Assembly (NCBI RefSeq): GCF_030137545.1
Contig: NZ_JARUVL010000003.1
Location: forward strand, 62,001 to 126,000
DNA length: 64,000 nt
Origin: Virgibacillus sp. LDC-1
Lineage (GTDB): Bacteria > Bacillota > Bacilli > Bacillales > Amphibacillaceae
Direction of reading: 5' to 3'
The notes below the pieces were generated by a model that saw only the letters and a list, made by a program, of their open reading frames with translations, had not been told where the DNA came from and searched no databases. Of this stretch, positions 41,735-50,160 are shown piece after piece. Both the position numbers and the translations under genes were made by a program. Each line of letters starts with the position of its first letter. The first letter of the stretch is position 1.

Positions 41735-42715
41735 CTAGTCTTCTATAATGCTTAAATATAGTTTTTCGCATATTGTAATTTCTTCTATATATTTTTGCGT
41801 TCTATCATCTAGATTTATTTCTTCTTCCACTTTCCCCATAAAATATTGCTCTCCTAATATTTCCAATGCCTTAGCTATTTGTGGTGTATCTTCATTTGCA
41901 GGAAAAAAAGGATATTTCACATACAAATATCGATAAAGAAGTCTAACTATTAATTCATAGAGAGTTGGATTCGACTGTTCCAATTTACTTATTATAAAGA
42001 GCACTTGCTTCACTGTTAGGTGTACTTCAATTTCGGGTATGTCGATAGGTTTCACATCTAATTCCATTCCTAGCTTATGTATATGGACTAAATAAGGATA
42101 CTTTTCAGCTTGAAGCCATTGAAAAATAGCTGTTTGAATCACTGGATGCATTCCATCTTTATGCAGTAAATCAACAACTTTTGAAGCTGGAACTACTCCA
42201 AGTGCCTGCAGCTTCTTAATCGTTCGCCATTGTGTTTTATAATCATTAGCTTCAATTGCTTCCATTAAATCATCTATGTACGTGCTTGATTTTTCTATAT
42301 GAATATCATCTTTCATTTTTTCACTCATCGTGTAAAGCTGTTGAAACTGTTCTCGCATGATTTCTGGAAGTGTTCTATCTTTAAGTTCATGCTCGACCTG
42401 CTCCATTAACAATTCATATTGGTTTGTTTGAAATAAAATAGTTAAATATATATGTACATAATGAAAATAATGATCGTCCTTTTGATGCATTGCATCTTCA
42501 CAGAGAAGCTGGGCTTCCGTATGTTTTCCTAATTCCATCAAGCATAAGAGCTTCCCAATAATAATTTCATGACCTTGAACATCATAGTCAAGGAGCTCTT
42601 CAAACGCTTCTAAGGCTTCTTCATAACGCTTTTCTTTTAAAGCTTTTAAGCCTTTTTCTTCTAGTATCTCTCTCCATTTTGGAAAGAGGATGATATTTTC
42701 TGTATCATTTTTCAT
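41735..42715 (-). CDS. tetratricopeptide-repeat protein (YsoA-like)
   Basis: A 326-residue cytoplasmic protein with at least two TPR-like units near the N-terminus (KALKEKRYEEALEAFEELLDYD and following, about residues 24-80). The remainder is helical. It sits upstream of tig where B. subtilis has ysoA, and the architecture is compatible. The role is unknown; TPRs suggest protein binding. AAGGAGG precedes the ATG. Confidence 0.75.
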   Translation of the reverse strand: MKNDTENIILFPKWREILEEKGLKALKEKRYEEALEAFEELLDYDVQGHEIIIGKLLCLMELGKHTEAQLLCEDAMHQKDDHYFHYVHIYLTILFQTNQYELLMEQVEHELKDRTLPEIMREQFQQLYTMSEKMKDDIHIEKSSTYIDDLMEAIEANDYKTQWRTIKKLQALGVVPASKVVDLLHKDGMHPVIQTAIFQWLQAEKYPYLVHIHKLGMELDVKPIDIPEIEVHLTVKQVLFIISKLEQSNPTLYELIVRLLYRYLYVKYPFFPANEDTPQIAKALEILGEQYFMGKVEEEINLDDRTQKYIEEITICEKLYLSIIED

Positions 42716-43055
42716 ATTTCCCCTCCTTCACTTCTTATTGTTAAGTAAAAAAACATAATGTATACATTCCCGCTTCCAGCTACTGTGAAACATTTTATAT
42801 TCAAATGTAGAAAAAGATGACGATAAAGATAAAAAATGAGAGACCATTTATTTCGGTTTCTCATTAAACATTCCAAGCGCTCTAGCTTTAGATCATATGC
42901 AAATATGTAAATTGTTTTCAAGAATCAACGTAATATATTTATATTATCACATTTTTTTCATTTTTGCTTTGAATTCGAAATTATATTTTTTCATCGTATA
43001 TGAAAGCTTGCTAATTAAATATGGTACAATTACATGTAAAAAGAGGTGTTATATT
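42716..43055. other. intergenic region, divergent promoters
   Basis: Very AT-rich stretch between the TPR gene and a small plus-strand gene. It should hold both promoters. No RNA gene or repeat was recognised. Confidence 0.4.
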
Positions 43056-43235
43056 TTGGTAATTTTAATTAATGCTTTGATGCTAGCAGCCATGATTGCG
43101 GCAATTGCGGCAATTGCGGCTTGGTTTAATACACGTGCTATTTTAAAAGATTTAAACGCTATTAAAATAAAGCTAGAGATTCAAGAGGAGCAGCTTAAAA
43201 ACACGCCCTTTGTAAAGAATGATCTCGACAAATAA
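43056..43235 (+). CDS. small membrane peptide with cytoplasmic helix
   Basis: A 59-codon ORF starting at TTG 7 bases after AGAGGTG; a later ATG (codon 9) is possible. The first 27 residues form one transmembrane helix rich in Ala/Ile, built from a repeated IAA unit encoded by three tandem copies of GCAATTGCG-like DNA. The C-terminal 30 residues are a charged amphipathic helix (ILKDLNAIKIKLEIQEEQ). It resembles single-pass DUF948-like peptides only in general shape. No function assigned. Confidence 0.5.
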   Translation: MVILINALMLAAMIAAIAAIAAWFNTRAILKDLNAIKIKLEIQEEQLKNTPFVKNDLDK

Positions 43236-43680
43236 ATAAGTGGACTAATTCGCATGCTATTACTTTCATCACATTTTTTTCTAACATGAGGATGCATCCA
43301 AATGAATAAATAAACCATAATCCGTTTAGTTGGATGGATCTATATTGTAATAATTAGTTATTTAAAATGTATTATCCAGAAGAATCTTCTCTAATAACCT
43401 CTAGTTTGGGCGGACTTATTTCTATAATAATTGGTACAGTGTTGATTAGTTACTACGAAAGCAAGTAAGGGAAGGGTTGAAAATAGTCCAACAAATGAGG
43501 GAAATAAGTAACTTCTTTTATTATGTTTCTCCTGTGATTATCCACTAATTGTTTTTTACGAATTTTGACTACTCGTTGCAGAATTAAATATGTAATGAAG
43601 GCAGAAAGAAAATCAAAATGACTTCTTTAATAGAAACCCTCCTTTAAATTTCACGAGGCAAACCAGATAATTTTTATAAT
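43236..43680. other. intergenic region before yjcZ
   Basis: AT-rich sequence with no convincing gene longer than 35 codons. A 33-codon hydrophobic ORF at 43367-43468 (starting MYYPEESSL) lacks a ribosome site and is treated as unproven. Confidence 0.4.
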
Positions 43681-43696
43681 GATGACAACTGCCAAC

Positions 43697-43723
43697 ACGA
43701 ACTTACACATTTCTCATAGGATG
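43697..43723 (+). promoter_or_regulatory. sigma-K-like promoter of the YjcZ peptide gene
   Basis: AC at 43697-43698, a 16-base spacer, then CATAGGATG at 43715-43723. This follows the sigma-K pattern AC-N16-CATANNNTA with one mismatch in the last positions. It ends 27 bases before the yjcZ ATG, the right distance for a mother-cell-expressed coat peptide. Confidence 0.55.
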
Positions 43724-43750
43724 TTGTATCAAAGGGAAGGAGGTGTTTGT

Positions 43751-43876
43751 ATGAGTGCTGGTTATGGATACGGAGCTGGGTCTGGTTTTGCTTTAATTGT
43801 TGTTCTCTTCATTCTTTTAGTTATCGTAGGTGCTGCCTTTGTAGGTGGTGGTTACGGCGGAGGTTACGGATATTAA
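43751..43876 (+). CDS. YjcZ family sporulation peptide
   Basis: A 41-residue peptide of the YjcZ/YjcZ-like sporulation family. It has an N-terminal [12 protein letters not shown], a single hydrophobic helix ([18 protein letters not shown]) and a Gly/Tyr tail [17 protein letters not shown] lies 7 bases before the ATG; the longer in-frame reading is not supported. Such peptides are made in sporulating Bacillaceae, but the exact role is unknown. A sigma-K-like promoter precedes it and a terminator follows. Confidence 0.9.
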   Translation: MSAGYGYGAGSGFALIVVLFILLVIVGAAFVGGGYGGGYGY

Positions 43877-43956
43877 TTTTTAAGTTATTTTTATTTCACA
43901 TCTCACTATCCACTAGTAAGCCCTCAACAATTCAGCCTTAACTAAAGCGCATCCTT

Positions 43957-43990
43957 AAAATAAGAGGGAGCTAAACGCTCCCTTATTTTT
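43957..43990 (+). terminator. terminator after yjcZ
   Basis: Hairpin arms AAGAGGGAGC and GCTCCCTT with flanking A and T runs (ATTTTTC) after the yjcZ gene. Confidence 0.85.
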
Positions 43991-44125
43991 CATGTGATAT
44001 TAAACGAAGTACCAATTTCCACATCAAATTTTTGATGCAACTCTATATATTCCTCCATCACTTTTATTACTATCATGATTGCCAATGGGTATAAGTGGTG
44101 TGAAAATTTTTTATCAGAACAGCAT

Positions 44126-44168
44126 AAAACAAAAACCTTTATGAACTCGAAGTTCATAAAGGTTTGGT
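44126..44168 (-). terminator. terminator of the tRNA operon
   Basis: Minus-strand hairpin with perfect 14-base arms (AAACCTTTATGAAC and its complement) around a TTCGA-type loop, followed by TTTTGTTTT, a few bases after tRNA-Arg. Confidence 0.92.
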
Positions 44169-44172
44169 TTAA

Positions 44173-44246
44173 CGTCCCAGGCAGGATTCGAACCTGCGAC
44201 CCACAGCTTAGAAGGCTGTTGCTCTATCCAGCTGAGCTACTGGGAC
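44173..44246 (-). tRNA. tRNA-Arg (anticodon TCT)
   Basis: A complete cloverleaf on the minus strand: acceptor GTCCCAG/CTGGGAC, D-arm GCTCAGCTGGATAGAGC, anticodon loop CTTCTAA with anticodon TCT, T-arm GCAGGTTCGAATCCTGC. CCA is not encoded. It is transcribed with tRNA-Gly just upstream. Confidence 0.97.
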
Positions 44247-44250
44247 ATAT

Positions 44251-44324
44251 TGGAGCGGGTGAAGGGAATCGAACCCTCGACATCAGCTTGGAAGGCTGAG
44301 GTTTTACCACTAAACTACACCCGC
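44251..44324 (-). tRNA. tRNA-Gly (anticodon TCC)
   Basis: Complete cloverleaf on the minus strand: acceptor GCGGGTG/CACCCGC, anticodon loop CTTCCAA (TCC), T-arm GAGGGTTCGATTCCCTT, and an encoded CCA end. It lies 4 bases from tRNA-Arg in one operon, and its 5' half is duplicated upstream. Confidence 0.97.
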
Positions 44325-44452
44325 ATTAATAATAATGTTTTGAATCCTATTTAATTGTAACGCTCTATTCATGTCCCTGCATCTGCTAGCTAACTCAGTG
44401 ATGGAAATGCTTCGGAACAACTCGTCGATTATTCGGTGGATACTTTGCTCGT

Positions 44453-44483
44453 GGCTGAGGTTTTACCACTAAACTACACCCGC
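44453..44483 (-). pseudogene. truncated duplicate of tRNA-Gly (5' half)
   Basis: Thirty-one bases identical to the first 31 bases of the neighbouring tRNA-Gly (acceptor 5' strand through D-arm to the anticodon stem), ending abruptly before the anticodon. Three further bases upstream also match. It lies between the operon promoter and the intact tRNA genes. Confidence 0.9.
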
Positions 44484-44528
44484 ATTGTAATCCGTAAAAT
44501 GTATGTACCATTTTTGGTCACAAGATTT

Positions 44529-44557
44529 ATTATATGCACTTTGATTTTTTTTGTCAA
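44529..44557 (-). promoter_or_regulatory. consensus sigma-A promoter of the tRNA operon
   Basis: Minus-strand TTGACA and TATAAT with exactly 17 bases between them, a perfect housekeeping promoter. The first sequence downstream is the truncated tRNA-Gly copy, then tRNA-Gly and tRNA-Arg. Confidence 0.92.
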
Positions 44558-44586
44558 CAACAAAATTTACATTCGTTTATACACTT

Positions 44587-44624
44587 GAAAAGGATCCTGT
44601 AACTATAAACAGAATCCTTTTTCC
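44587..44624. terminator. terminator after ysnB
   Basis: Hairpin arms AAAGGATTCTG and CAGGATCCTTTT with T runs on both strands, just after the ysnB stop. Confidence 0.85.
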
Positions 44625-44647
44625 ATAAATCACTGACATGATGTTTA

Positions 44648-45169
44648 TTAATTTCCATTTAATGTTGTTTGATAAGTCATTTCTGGAACGAGTGAACCAT
44701 CCATATCATAAAAGGATACTTGTACATGCTGAAACCCTTCATCCCACTCGATGATTGCATAGGTTCTTTCCTGCCTTCTCCTTGGAAGACGAATACTACC
44801 AGGGTTAATAAAAAGCTGATTCCCTTGTTTAATGGCTCCAGCTACATGTGTATGACCAAAACAAATAACTTGTGCGCCCATTTCATCTGCTTTATAAGAA
44901 ATTCTAGTCAATCCTTCTTTGACTCCATACAGATGGCCATGGGTTACAAAGAAGGAAAGCCCACCAACTGTAAAAAATTGATCATTCGGATACCGACTAT
45001 CAAAGTCACAGTTCCCACCTACTTTAATAAAATTATCCAATATAGGTGCATCCATGTCTAATTCAGAGTCTCCACAGTGAATCATTAGATCGAGTGAATG
45101 TCTTTTTTTAATCGTATCCACTTCTTTTGTCATACCATGACTATCACTAATAATCAGTGCTTGATTCAA
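44648..45169 (-). CDS. ysnB: metallophosphoesterase YsnB
   Basis: A 173-residue phosphodiesterase of the YfcE/MJ0936 family. The metal motifs SDSHG, HCGD, GGNCD and CFGHTHVA are all visible. The natural substrate is unknown. It starts at TTG, with AAGGAGG overlapping the end of rdgB, and is the last gene of rph-rdgB-ysnB, the standard Bacillus order. Confidence 0.93.
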   Translation of the reverse strand: MNQALIISDSHGMTKEVDTIKKRHSLDLMIHCGDSELDMDAPILDNFIKVGGNCDFDSRYPNDQFFTVGGLSFFVTHGHLYGVKEGLTRISYKADEMGAQVICFGHTHVAGAIKQGNQLFINPGSIRLPRRRQERTYAIIEWDEGFQHVQVSFYDMDGSLVPEMTYQTTLNGN

Positions 45170-45170
45170 G

Positions 45171-45773
45171 CTATCCCTCCTTTACAAGTGATTGTACCCA
45201 ATCTTCCAACTGGTCTATCGCATTTTTTCGATGACTAATGGAATTCTTCTCTTCCGGTGAGAGCTCGGCCATTGTTTTTTCATATCCATCAGGAATAAAA
45301 ATAGGATCGTAGCCAAAGCCGTTTTCTCCTTGTGGAGCCAAGGCGATTTTCCCTTCACAATACCCTGTACGAAAAACGGTTTGCTTGCCTGGTACACTTA
45401 TAGCAAGTACACAAATGAAACGGGCAGTCCGTTTTTCCAAGCTCACCCCTTCAAGTTCTTTTAACACTTTTTCTAGGTTGGCTTGATCGTTTTTCGGCTC
45501 TCCTGCATATCTTGCTGAAAAGATTCCCGGTCTGCCATCAAGTGCATCAATGATAAGCCCTGAATCATCTGCTAGAACCGCTTGTCCTAATTTAGCAGCG
45601 ATTTCTTCCGCCTTTAATGCTGCGTTTTCCTGAAATGTGCTACCTGTTTCTGCAATATCCGGTACACTTGGCATATCCAATAAAGACTTCACATCTATGC
45701 CATATTCCGAAAAAAATTGATTGAATTCCATCACTTTTCCTTTATTTTTTGTAGCAATTACAACATACTTCAT
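45171..45773 (-). CDS. rdgB: XTP/dITP diphosphatase (RdgB/HAM1 family)
   Basis: A 200-residue house-cleaning nucleotide pyrophosphatase that removes non-canonical purine triphosphates. It has the N-terminal [11 protein letters not shown], the catalytic region [25 protein letters not shown] and [10 protein letters not shown]. Known as ysnA in B. subtilis. The ATG overlaps the rph stop (ATGA). Confidence 0.95.
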   Translation of the reverse strand: MKYVVIATKNKGKVMEFNQFFSEYGIDVKSLLDMPSVPDIAETGSTFQENAALKAEEIAAKLGQAVLADDSGLIIDALDGRPGIFSARYAGEPKNDQANLEKVLKELEGVSLEKRTARFICVLAISVPGKQTVFRTGYCEGKIALAPQGENGFGYDPIFIPDGYEKTMAELSPEEKNSISHRKNAIDQLEDWVQSLVKEG

Positions 45774-46528
45774 GATGGATCACCATTTCCCTTTGCAATA
45801 TATGATGCTAATTCTCCTACCGCTTCTTTTTGAATTGTGAAAATTTCGTTCATGCCTTCCTCTGCAAGCTGAAGCATTGCTTGTAGTTGCTTATATGTAA
45901 AGGTAGCTTCTTCACCTGTACCTTGAATTTCAACAAACTCTCCCACACCAGTCATAACAATATTCATATCAACACATGCCTGCGAGTCTTCTACATAATC
46001 AAGATCTAGCACTTCTGTACCTTCTGGAAGAACACCTACCGAAATAGCAGCTAGAAAATCTGTTACAGGCATCTTCGTTATTTTCCCCTCATTAAGTAGT
46101 TTTCCAAAAGCAAGCACAACAGCAACAAAGGCACCTGTAATGGATGCGGTTCTCGTACCACCATCTGCTTGAATGACATCACAATCCACCCAAACTGTTC
46201 GCTCACCAATAATATCTAAGTTCACAACAGAACGAAGCGCCCTTCCGATCAATCGCTGAATCTCCATCGTACGCCCACTAACTTTCCCTTTTGAGGATTC
46301 TCTAATATTTCGTTGTGAGGTAGCACGAGGGAGCATAGAATACTCTGCAGTTATCCAGCCTTTACCTTGTCCTCGTAAAAAAGGCGGCACTCGATCTTCT
46401 ATACTTGCATTGCAAATAACCTTTGTATCTCCTACCTGAATTAGGACAGAGCCTTCTGGGTGTTTTACAAAATTAGTCGTTATTGAAATTGGTCTTAAAC
46501 TATTGTTGTTTCGTTGTTGACTACGCAT
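45770..46528 (-). CDS. rph: ribonuclease PH
   Basis: A 252-residue phosphorolytic 3'-5' exoribonuclease acting in tRNA 3' maturation. It has [38 protein letters not shown] and the catalytic-site [24 protein letters not shown] lies 7 bases before the chosen ATG; nine extra in-frame codons upstream are not used. First of the rph-rdgB-ysnB unit. Confidence 0.97.
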   Translation of the reverse strand: MRSQQRNNNSLRPISITTNFVKHPEGSVLIQVGDTKVICNASIEDRVPPFLRGQGKGWITAEYSMLPRATSQRNIRESSKGKVSGRTMEIQRLIGRALRSVVNLDIIGERTVWVDCDVIQADGGTRTASITGAFVAVVLAFGKLLNEGKITKMPVTDFLAAISVGVLPEGTEVLDLDYVEDSQACVDMNIVMTGVGEFVEIQGTGEEATFTYKQLQAMLQLAEEGMNEIFTIQKEAVGELASYIAKGNGDPS

Positions 46529-46650
46529 AACGCTTCCTCCTAACATTTTCATCATCTAGCTTACCATATTTTTGTCCGATTGCCGAAAAAAATCCATCCA
46601 ACAAAACCCTTTCCGCCCTATAATCTTAAAAATTTCCAAGACAATTTCCT

Positions 46651-46680
46651 AAAAAAAAAGAAGAGGCAGTCAGCCTCTAT
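46651..46680 (-). terminator. terminator after gerM
   Basis: Minus-strand hairpin AGAGGCTGACTGCCTCT followed by about nine T residues, right after gerM. Confidence 0.9.
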
Positions 46681-46685
46681 TTCCT

Positions 46686-47765
46686 TTATAATTTTTCACT
46701 TGGAATAAATGATTTTTTAGACACCGGTTCCTCATATGCTTCTCCATTTTCATTTACAAGTTTGTCAATGTTGTCCACTTTAATGTCAACCGCATCAACT
46801 AGTTGTTGTTCTGTCAGGGTCCGGACAATTGTTTCAATGACTTCATCAGAAATCACCGCTTTATCTTTATCCTTTAAAATTTGCTGATTAAATTTTAATT
46901 GAAGCACACCATCACTTAACACTGGTTCTGAAATTAGTTCTGCTTCTGTATTAAACACATGGACCGTATTTGTTGTGTATCCAGGTCCATCAAGCATCGC
47001 TTCGACAATTGCTTGATACATATCTTTCCCTGTTACATCGACATGCTGTGTCATTGGAACATAGTATCGATTTTCGTTATGTTCAGCAGGGTAGTACATC
47101 GTGACAGGCTTGCTATTAATTAAATCAACGGTATCTGTTTTCAATACATTAATTCCATTTGCTCGGGAGTAACCATCCGTAAGTGGTGTTCCATTCACAG
47201 GCATCTCGCTTTGAGGATGACCATTTATCCATAATTTAATTCGATCTACATTTTCAAATTGAGTTAAGGTAAAGGTCATTGCTTCGAGAATTTTCGTCTC
47301 GTCTTCTGCCTTATAATTTTTAAAGTCTTCCGAAACGTCCACAATCATTGTTCCATCTTTTTCTAAGCGCAATCCAAGAATCTCTGTTCCCTCTGGAAGT
47401 ACAGCCTGAAATCCATTTGGAAGCAATGAGGTTACTGGTCCTCCCTTTACTAGATATTCTAATACTTGCTTTGCTACCTCTTTTGAATCCGGTATAGGTA
47501 AATCTAATGTCTGAGGTGCTACCATCCCATTTACATCCATTAAATACAGCTGACGGGCAACTGTTTCTGTTTTTCCTTCATCATCCGTTTCCTTTTCATC
47601 TTCTTTTGTTTTCTTTGTTTGATTTGCTTCCTCCATATTATCTACTTCTTCTGCATTTTGCGGTGGATCAATTTCTTCCATGGATTGCTCCCCTTTAAAG
47701 CATCCCGTCAGTAAAACTGAAACGATACCAATTAGGAACAAAAGCAATATTCCGCGCTTTTTCAT
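46686..47765 (-). CDS. gerM: germination/sporulation lipoprotein GerM
   Basis: A 359-residue lipoprotein. The signal peptide ends at lipobox LLTGC (Cys22), an acidic linker follows (about 28-68), and then two GerMN domains (about 85-195 and 225-345), each with AMTFTLTQ or AMLDGPG-type motifs. GerM joins the SpoIIIA-SpoIIQ channel complex during engulfment in B. subtilis. It sits between racE and rph as in Bacillus. Confidence 0.95.
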   Translation of the reverse strand: MKKRGILLLFLIGIVSVLLTGCFKGEQSMEEIDPPQNAEEVDNMEEANQTKKTKEDEKETDDEGKTETVARQLYLMDVNGMVAPQTLDLPIPDSKEVAKQVLEYLVKGGPVTSLLPNGFQAVLPEGTEILGLRLEKDGTMIVDVSEDFKNYKAEDETKILEAMTFTLTQFENVDRIKLWINGHPQSEMPVNGTPLTDGYSRANGINVLKTDTVDLINSKPVTMYYPAEHNENRYYVPMTQHVDVTGKDMYQAIVEAMLDGPGYTTNTVHVFNTEAELISEPVLSDGVLQLKFNQQILKDKDKAVISDEVIETIVRTLTEQQLVDAVDIKVDNIDKLVNENGEAYEEPVSKKSFIPSEKL

Positions 47766-47915
47766 GTCATTCCCTCCTACGATGGTTTGTACTATTATAT
47801 ATACGAGCCCATCGTAAAATTAGACCAAATTTGCGAAGAATGAGAAGATAAATCTTGACGAGAAAAACGACTATTTATAAATCATTCCTTTTAATGGACG
47901 ATCATTTACGAGAAG

Positions 47916-47940
47916 AACTCTCGTCAAAAGAGAGTTTTTT
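47916..47940 (+). terminator. orphan plus-strand terminator-like hairpin
   Basis: AACTCTC, a seven-base loop, GAGAGTT and then a T run, on the plus strand. No plus-strand gene ends here; the neighbours racE and gerM both run the other way. A TTGACG and a TATAAA lie 55 to 35 bases upstream on the same strand. Confidence 0.55.
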
Positions 47941-47960
47941 AACTTTTCTTTATATCAATT

Positions 47961-47999
47961 AAAAACAAACAGGAGCCACATATAGCTAAGCTCCCGTTT
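47961..47999 (-). terminator. terminator after racE
   Basis: Minus-strand hairpin arms AACGGGAGC and GGCTCCTGTT followed by TGTTTTT, overlapping the racE stop. Confidence 0.85.
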
Positions 48000-48810
48000 A
48001 ACAAATTACCGCTTTTTCGATCATTACGGTTTGTAAGTTTTCGATTTTAGAATGAAAAATTTCTTCTGTTATTTTAGTGAATATGTCTAATTCGCCGGTT
48101 GTGTAAAATTGATGCTTTGGTGCTTCTTCTGAATCATTTAATAAATGATTCCATTCAAGAATTATACTCGTTTCCCTTGCTGTTTCTTCACTTGAAGAAA
48201 TGAGCGAAACTTCAGAGCCTAATACTTCCTGAATAATATCTTTAATTAATGGATAATGCGTGCAGCCGAGAATCAACGTATCGATTTCACTCGACCTAAG
48301 TGGGATTAGGCTTTTTTCAACGATATCATACGCCTGCTGACCAGCTAAAATACCTTGTTCAACCATTGGCACAAATAAAGGGCAAGCTAACGGAGTTACC
48401 ATGATATGTTCGTTTATTCTTGTTAATGCTTGTGCGTATGCACGACTACGAATAGTTCCTTCTGTTCCAATTATACCAATGCGATTATTTTTAGTTACTT
48501 TAATGGCTGCACGTGCGCCTGGCTGAATCACACCAATTACCGGAATATTTAGTTGCTTTTGTAATTCTTCCAATGTATAAGCCGTCGCTGTATTACAAGC
48601 AATAACTAGCATTTTTATTTCTTTTTCAAGGAGAAAATCAACCATTTCCCAAGTGAATTGAACGATTTCTTTCTTTGACCTAGGGCCATAAGGACAGCGT
48701 AATGTGTCTCCTAAGTAAATTAGTCTTTCTTTAGGAAGCTGTCGCATAAGCTCGTGCGCTACTGTTAATCCACCTACTCCGGAGTCAATTACTCCAATTG
48801 CCCGCTTCAA
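47998..48810 (-). CDS. racE: glutamate racemase
   Basis: A 270-residue racemase providing D-glutamate for peptidoglycan. The two catalytic cysteines are in ACNTATA (Cys72) and LGCTHYPL (about Cys184). DSGVGGLTV and YLGDTLRCPYG are family signatures. TTG start after GAGG. Located between ysmB and gerM as racE in B. subtilis. Confidence 0.97.
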   Translation of the reverse strand: MKRAIGVIDSGVGGLTVAHELMRQLPKERLIYLGDTLRCPYGPRSKKEIVQFTWEMVDFLLEKEIKMLVIACNTATAYTLEELQKQLNIPVIGVIQPGARAAIKVTKNNRIGIIGTEGTIRSRAYAQALTRINEHIMVTPLACPLFVPMVEQGILAGQQAYDIVEKSLIPLRSSEIDTLILGCTHYPLIKDIIQEVLGSEVSLISSSEETARETSIILEWNHLLNDSEEAPKHQFYTTGELDIFTKITEEIFHSKIENLQTVMIEKAVIC

Positions 48811-48833
48811 ATTAAATCGCCTCTTCTTCTGTT

Positions 48834-49286
48834 TTATTTCTGTTGTATATGTTTCATCTCTTCGTGTAGCATTTGAAGCAGCTCATCTAATTGCTCCGTT
48901 TGTTTTTCTGAAAAACTTTCCAGTACTTCTCCTAAAAATTCCTGACGCTTTGCAATAACCTCTTTTATAATACTATTTCCTTTTTCCAAAACTTGTATCC
49001 GAACGATTCGTCGGTCATTCAAATCTTTTAATCGGACAACTAATTCATTCTTTTCCATACGATCAACTAAATCTGTCGTGGTACTAAAAGCTAATCCAAT
49101 TTTATTGGATAACTCTCCTATCGTTAACTCCCCTTCTTCCACCAGCCATTGAAGTGCAATGAATTGAGGAGAAGTAATTGGATAATTATTTAAGATTTTC
49201 CGTCCGTTTTGTTTAATTTGCCCTGATATATGACGAAGTCGCTTTTCAAGTGTCGCTATAACATCGTTAGATAAATTGTTTTCCAA
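48834..49286 (-). CDS. ysmB: MarR-family transcriptional regulator YsmB
   Basis: A 150-residue winged-helix regulator. The recognition region reads TIGELSNKIGLAFSTTTDLVDRMEKNELV and the wing is RLKDLNDRRIVRIQV, both standard for MarR. The start is a TTG 7 bases after GGGAGG. The ligand and targets are unknown. Position between gerE and racE is the Bacillus order. Confidence 0.92.
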   Translation of the reverse strand: MENNLSNDVIATLEKRLRHISGQIKQNGRKILNNYPITSPQFIALQWLVEEGELTIGELSNKIGLAFSTTTDLVDRMEKNELVVRLKDLNDRRIVRIQVLEKGNSIIKEVIAKRQEFLGEVLESFSEKQTEQLDELLQMLHEEMKHIQQK

Positions 49287-49542
49287 CACACTACCTCCCA
49301 TAGTCTCTCTACAGGCATATTTTATCACAAATTTAGACAAAAAAATTGTTTTTCTTCTATAAAGTTACATTCAATCCCGATGTAAATGCTAAAGCATTGA
49401 TCAAACCCTATTCTAATTGATTTTTTAAACGATCATTTTGTGAGTAATTTATTCAAGAGCATAGGAACACGTGACTCCTGACAAGCTTTTTTTAATCTAC
49501 TAGTAATGATAAGAAAATGACTTTCACCAAGCATTTGTGCGC

Positions 49543-49569
49543 ACCGATTCCCTCTTGATTCATAAGCTA
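49543..49569 (+). promoter_or_regulatory. sigma-K promoter of gerE
   Basis: AC at 49543-49544, exactly 16 bases, then CATAAGCTA, a perfect match to the sigma-K pattern AC-N16-CATANNNTA. It ends 60 bases before the gerE start. In B. subtilis gerE is transcribed by sigma-K. Confidence 0.85.
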
Positions 49570-49629
49570 TTATTGACTAGATAATTCCCTTCATACTGCA
49601 GCTCTATGACAGCAAGGAGGGGTTAACAT

Positions 49630-49854
49630 TTGAAGGACAACGACTACAAGCCAAAGCAATTACTAACAAAACGTGAGAGAGAAGTATTTGAACTCTTAGT
49701 TCAGGACAAAACGACAAAGGAAATTGCCCAGGAATTGTTTATATCTGAGAAAACCGTCCGAAACCACATTTCAAATGCTATGCAAAAGTTGGGTGTAAAG
49801 GGGCGCTCACAAGCTGTAGTAGAGCTTATCCGAATGGGAGAACTAAAGCTCTAA
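49630..49854 (+). CDS. gerE: spore coat transcriptional regulator GerE
   Basis: A 74-residue LuxR-type DNA-binding protein without a receiver domain. The HTH is [19 protein letters not shown] and [22 protein letters not shown], split around residues 12-55. GerE activates and represses late mother-cell coat genes. TTG start with AAGGAGG upstream and a sigma-K promoter in front. A decayed copy of its 3' end exists near 53289. Confidence 0.97.
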   Translation: MKDNDYKPKQLLTKREREVFELLVQDKTTKEIAQELFISEKTVRNHISNAMQKLGVKGRSQAVVELIRMGELKL

Positions 49855-49922
49855 GACTATAGGAGATTTGCTTCAACAAGCTTCTCTCCTAATCGAAACA
49901 CGATCCAATGGATCGTATAATG

Positions 49923-49955
49923 AAACCGACTACCTTCATGGTTAGTCGGTTTTTA
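49923..49955 (+). terminator. terminator after gerE
   Basis: Hairpin arms AAACCGACTA and TAGTCGGTTT followed by TTTATTG. A near-copy of this hairpin is found at 53370-53400. Confidence 0.9.
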
Positions 49956-50044
49956 TTGTTCATTAAACTTTCAAATCATTTTACCTGTTCAAGCATTAAG
50001 ATTTAGCCTACGCTTTCATGCCCAGTTTTAAATAATCTTTATAA

Positions 50045-50160
50045 CTATTTTAAACGCACATCAATAACCATTCTTTCTTGGTTCGTACCATTGAAAGATG
50101 TCGTTAATTTCATCAAGCTTACGGGATTGGATTGCTAAAACATCCTTACCTTCTGTACCA
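50045..50160 (-). pseudogene. decayed 3'-end copy of adhP
   Basis: This stretch is closely similar to the last ~115 bases of adhP at 53498-53615: stop codon, AATAACCATTCT, GTCGTTAATTTCATCAAGCT and ACGGGATTGG are shared. It has an internal deletion of about 11 bases that breaks the frame and loses similarity past 50160. It is a remnant of a duplicated adhP. Confidence 0.85.

Noticed and set aside
43081-43125. Short tandem repeat considered as a CRISPR-like or VNTR array
   Set aside because: Units are 9 bases, contiguous and in coding frame; no spacers, no cas genes in the window.
44075-44299. A plus-strand frame with peptide GRIRTCDPQLRRLLLYPAELLGH
   Set aside because: It is the antisense of tRNA-Arg and tRNA-Gly, a well-known false ORF pattern over tRNA genes.
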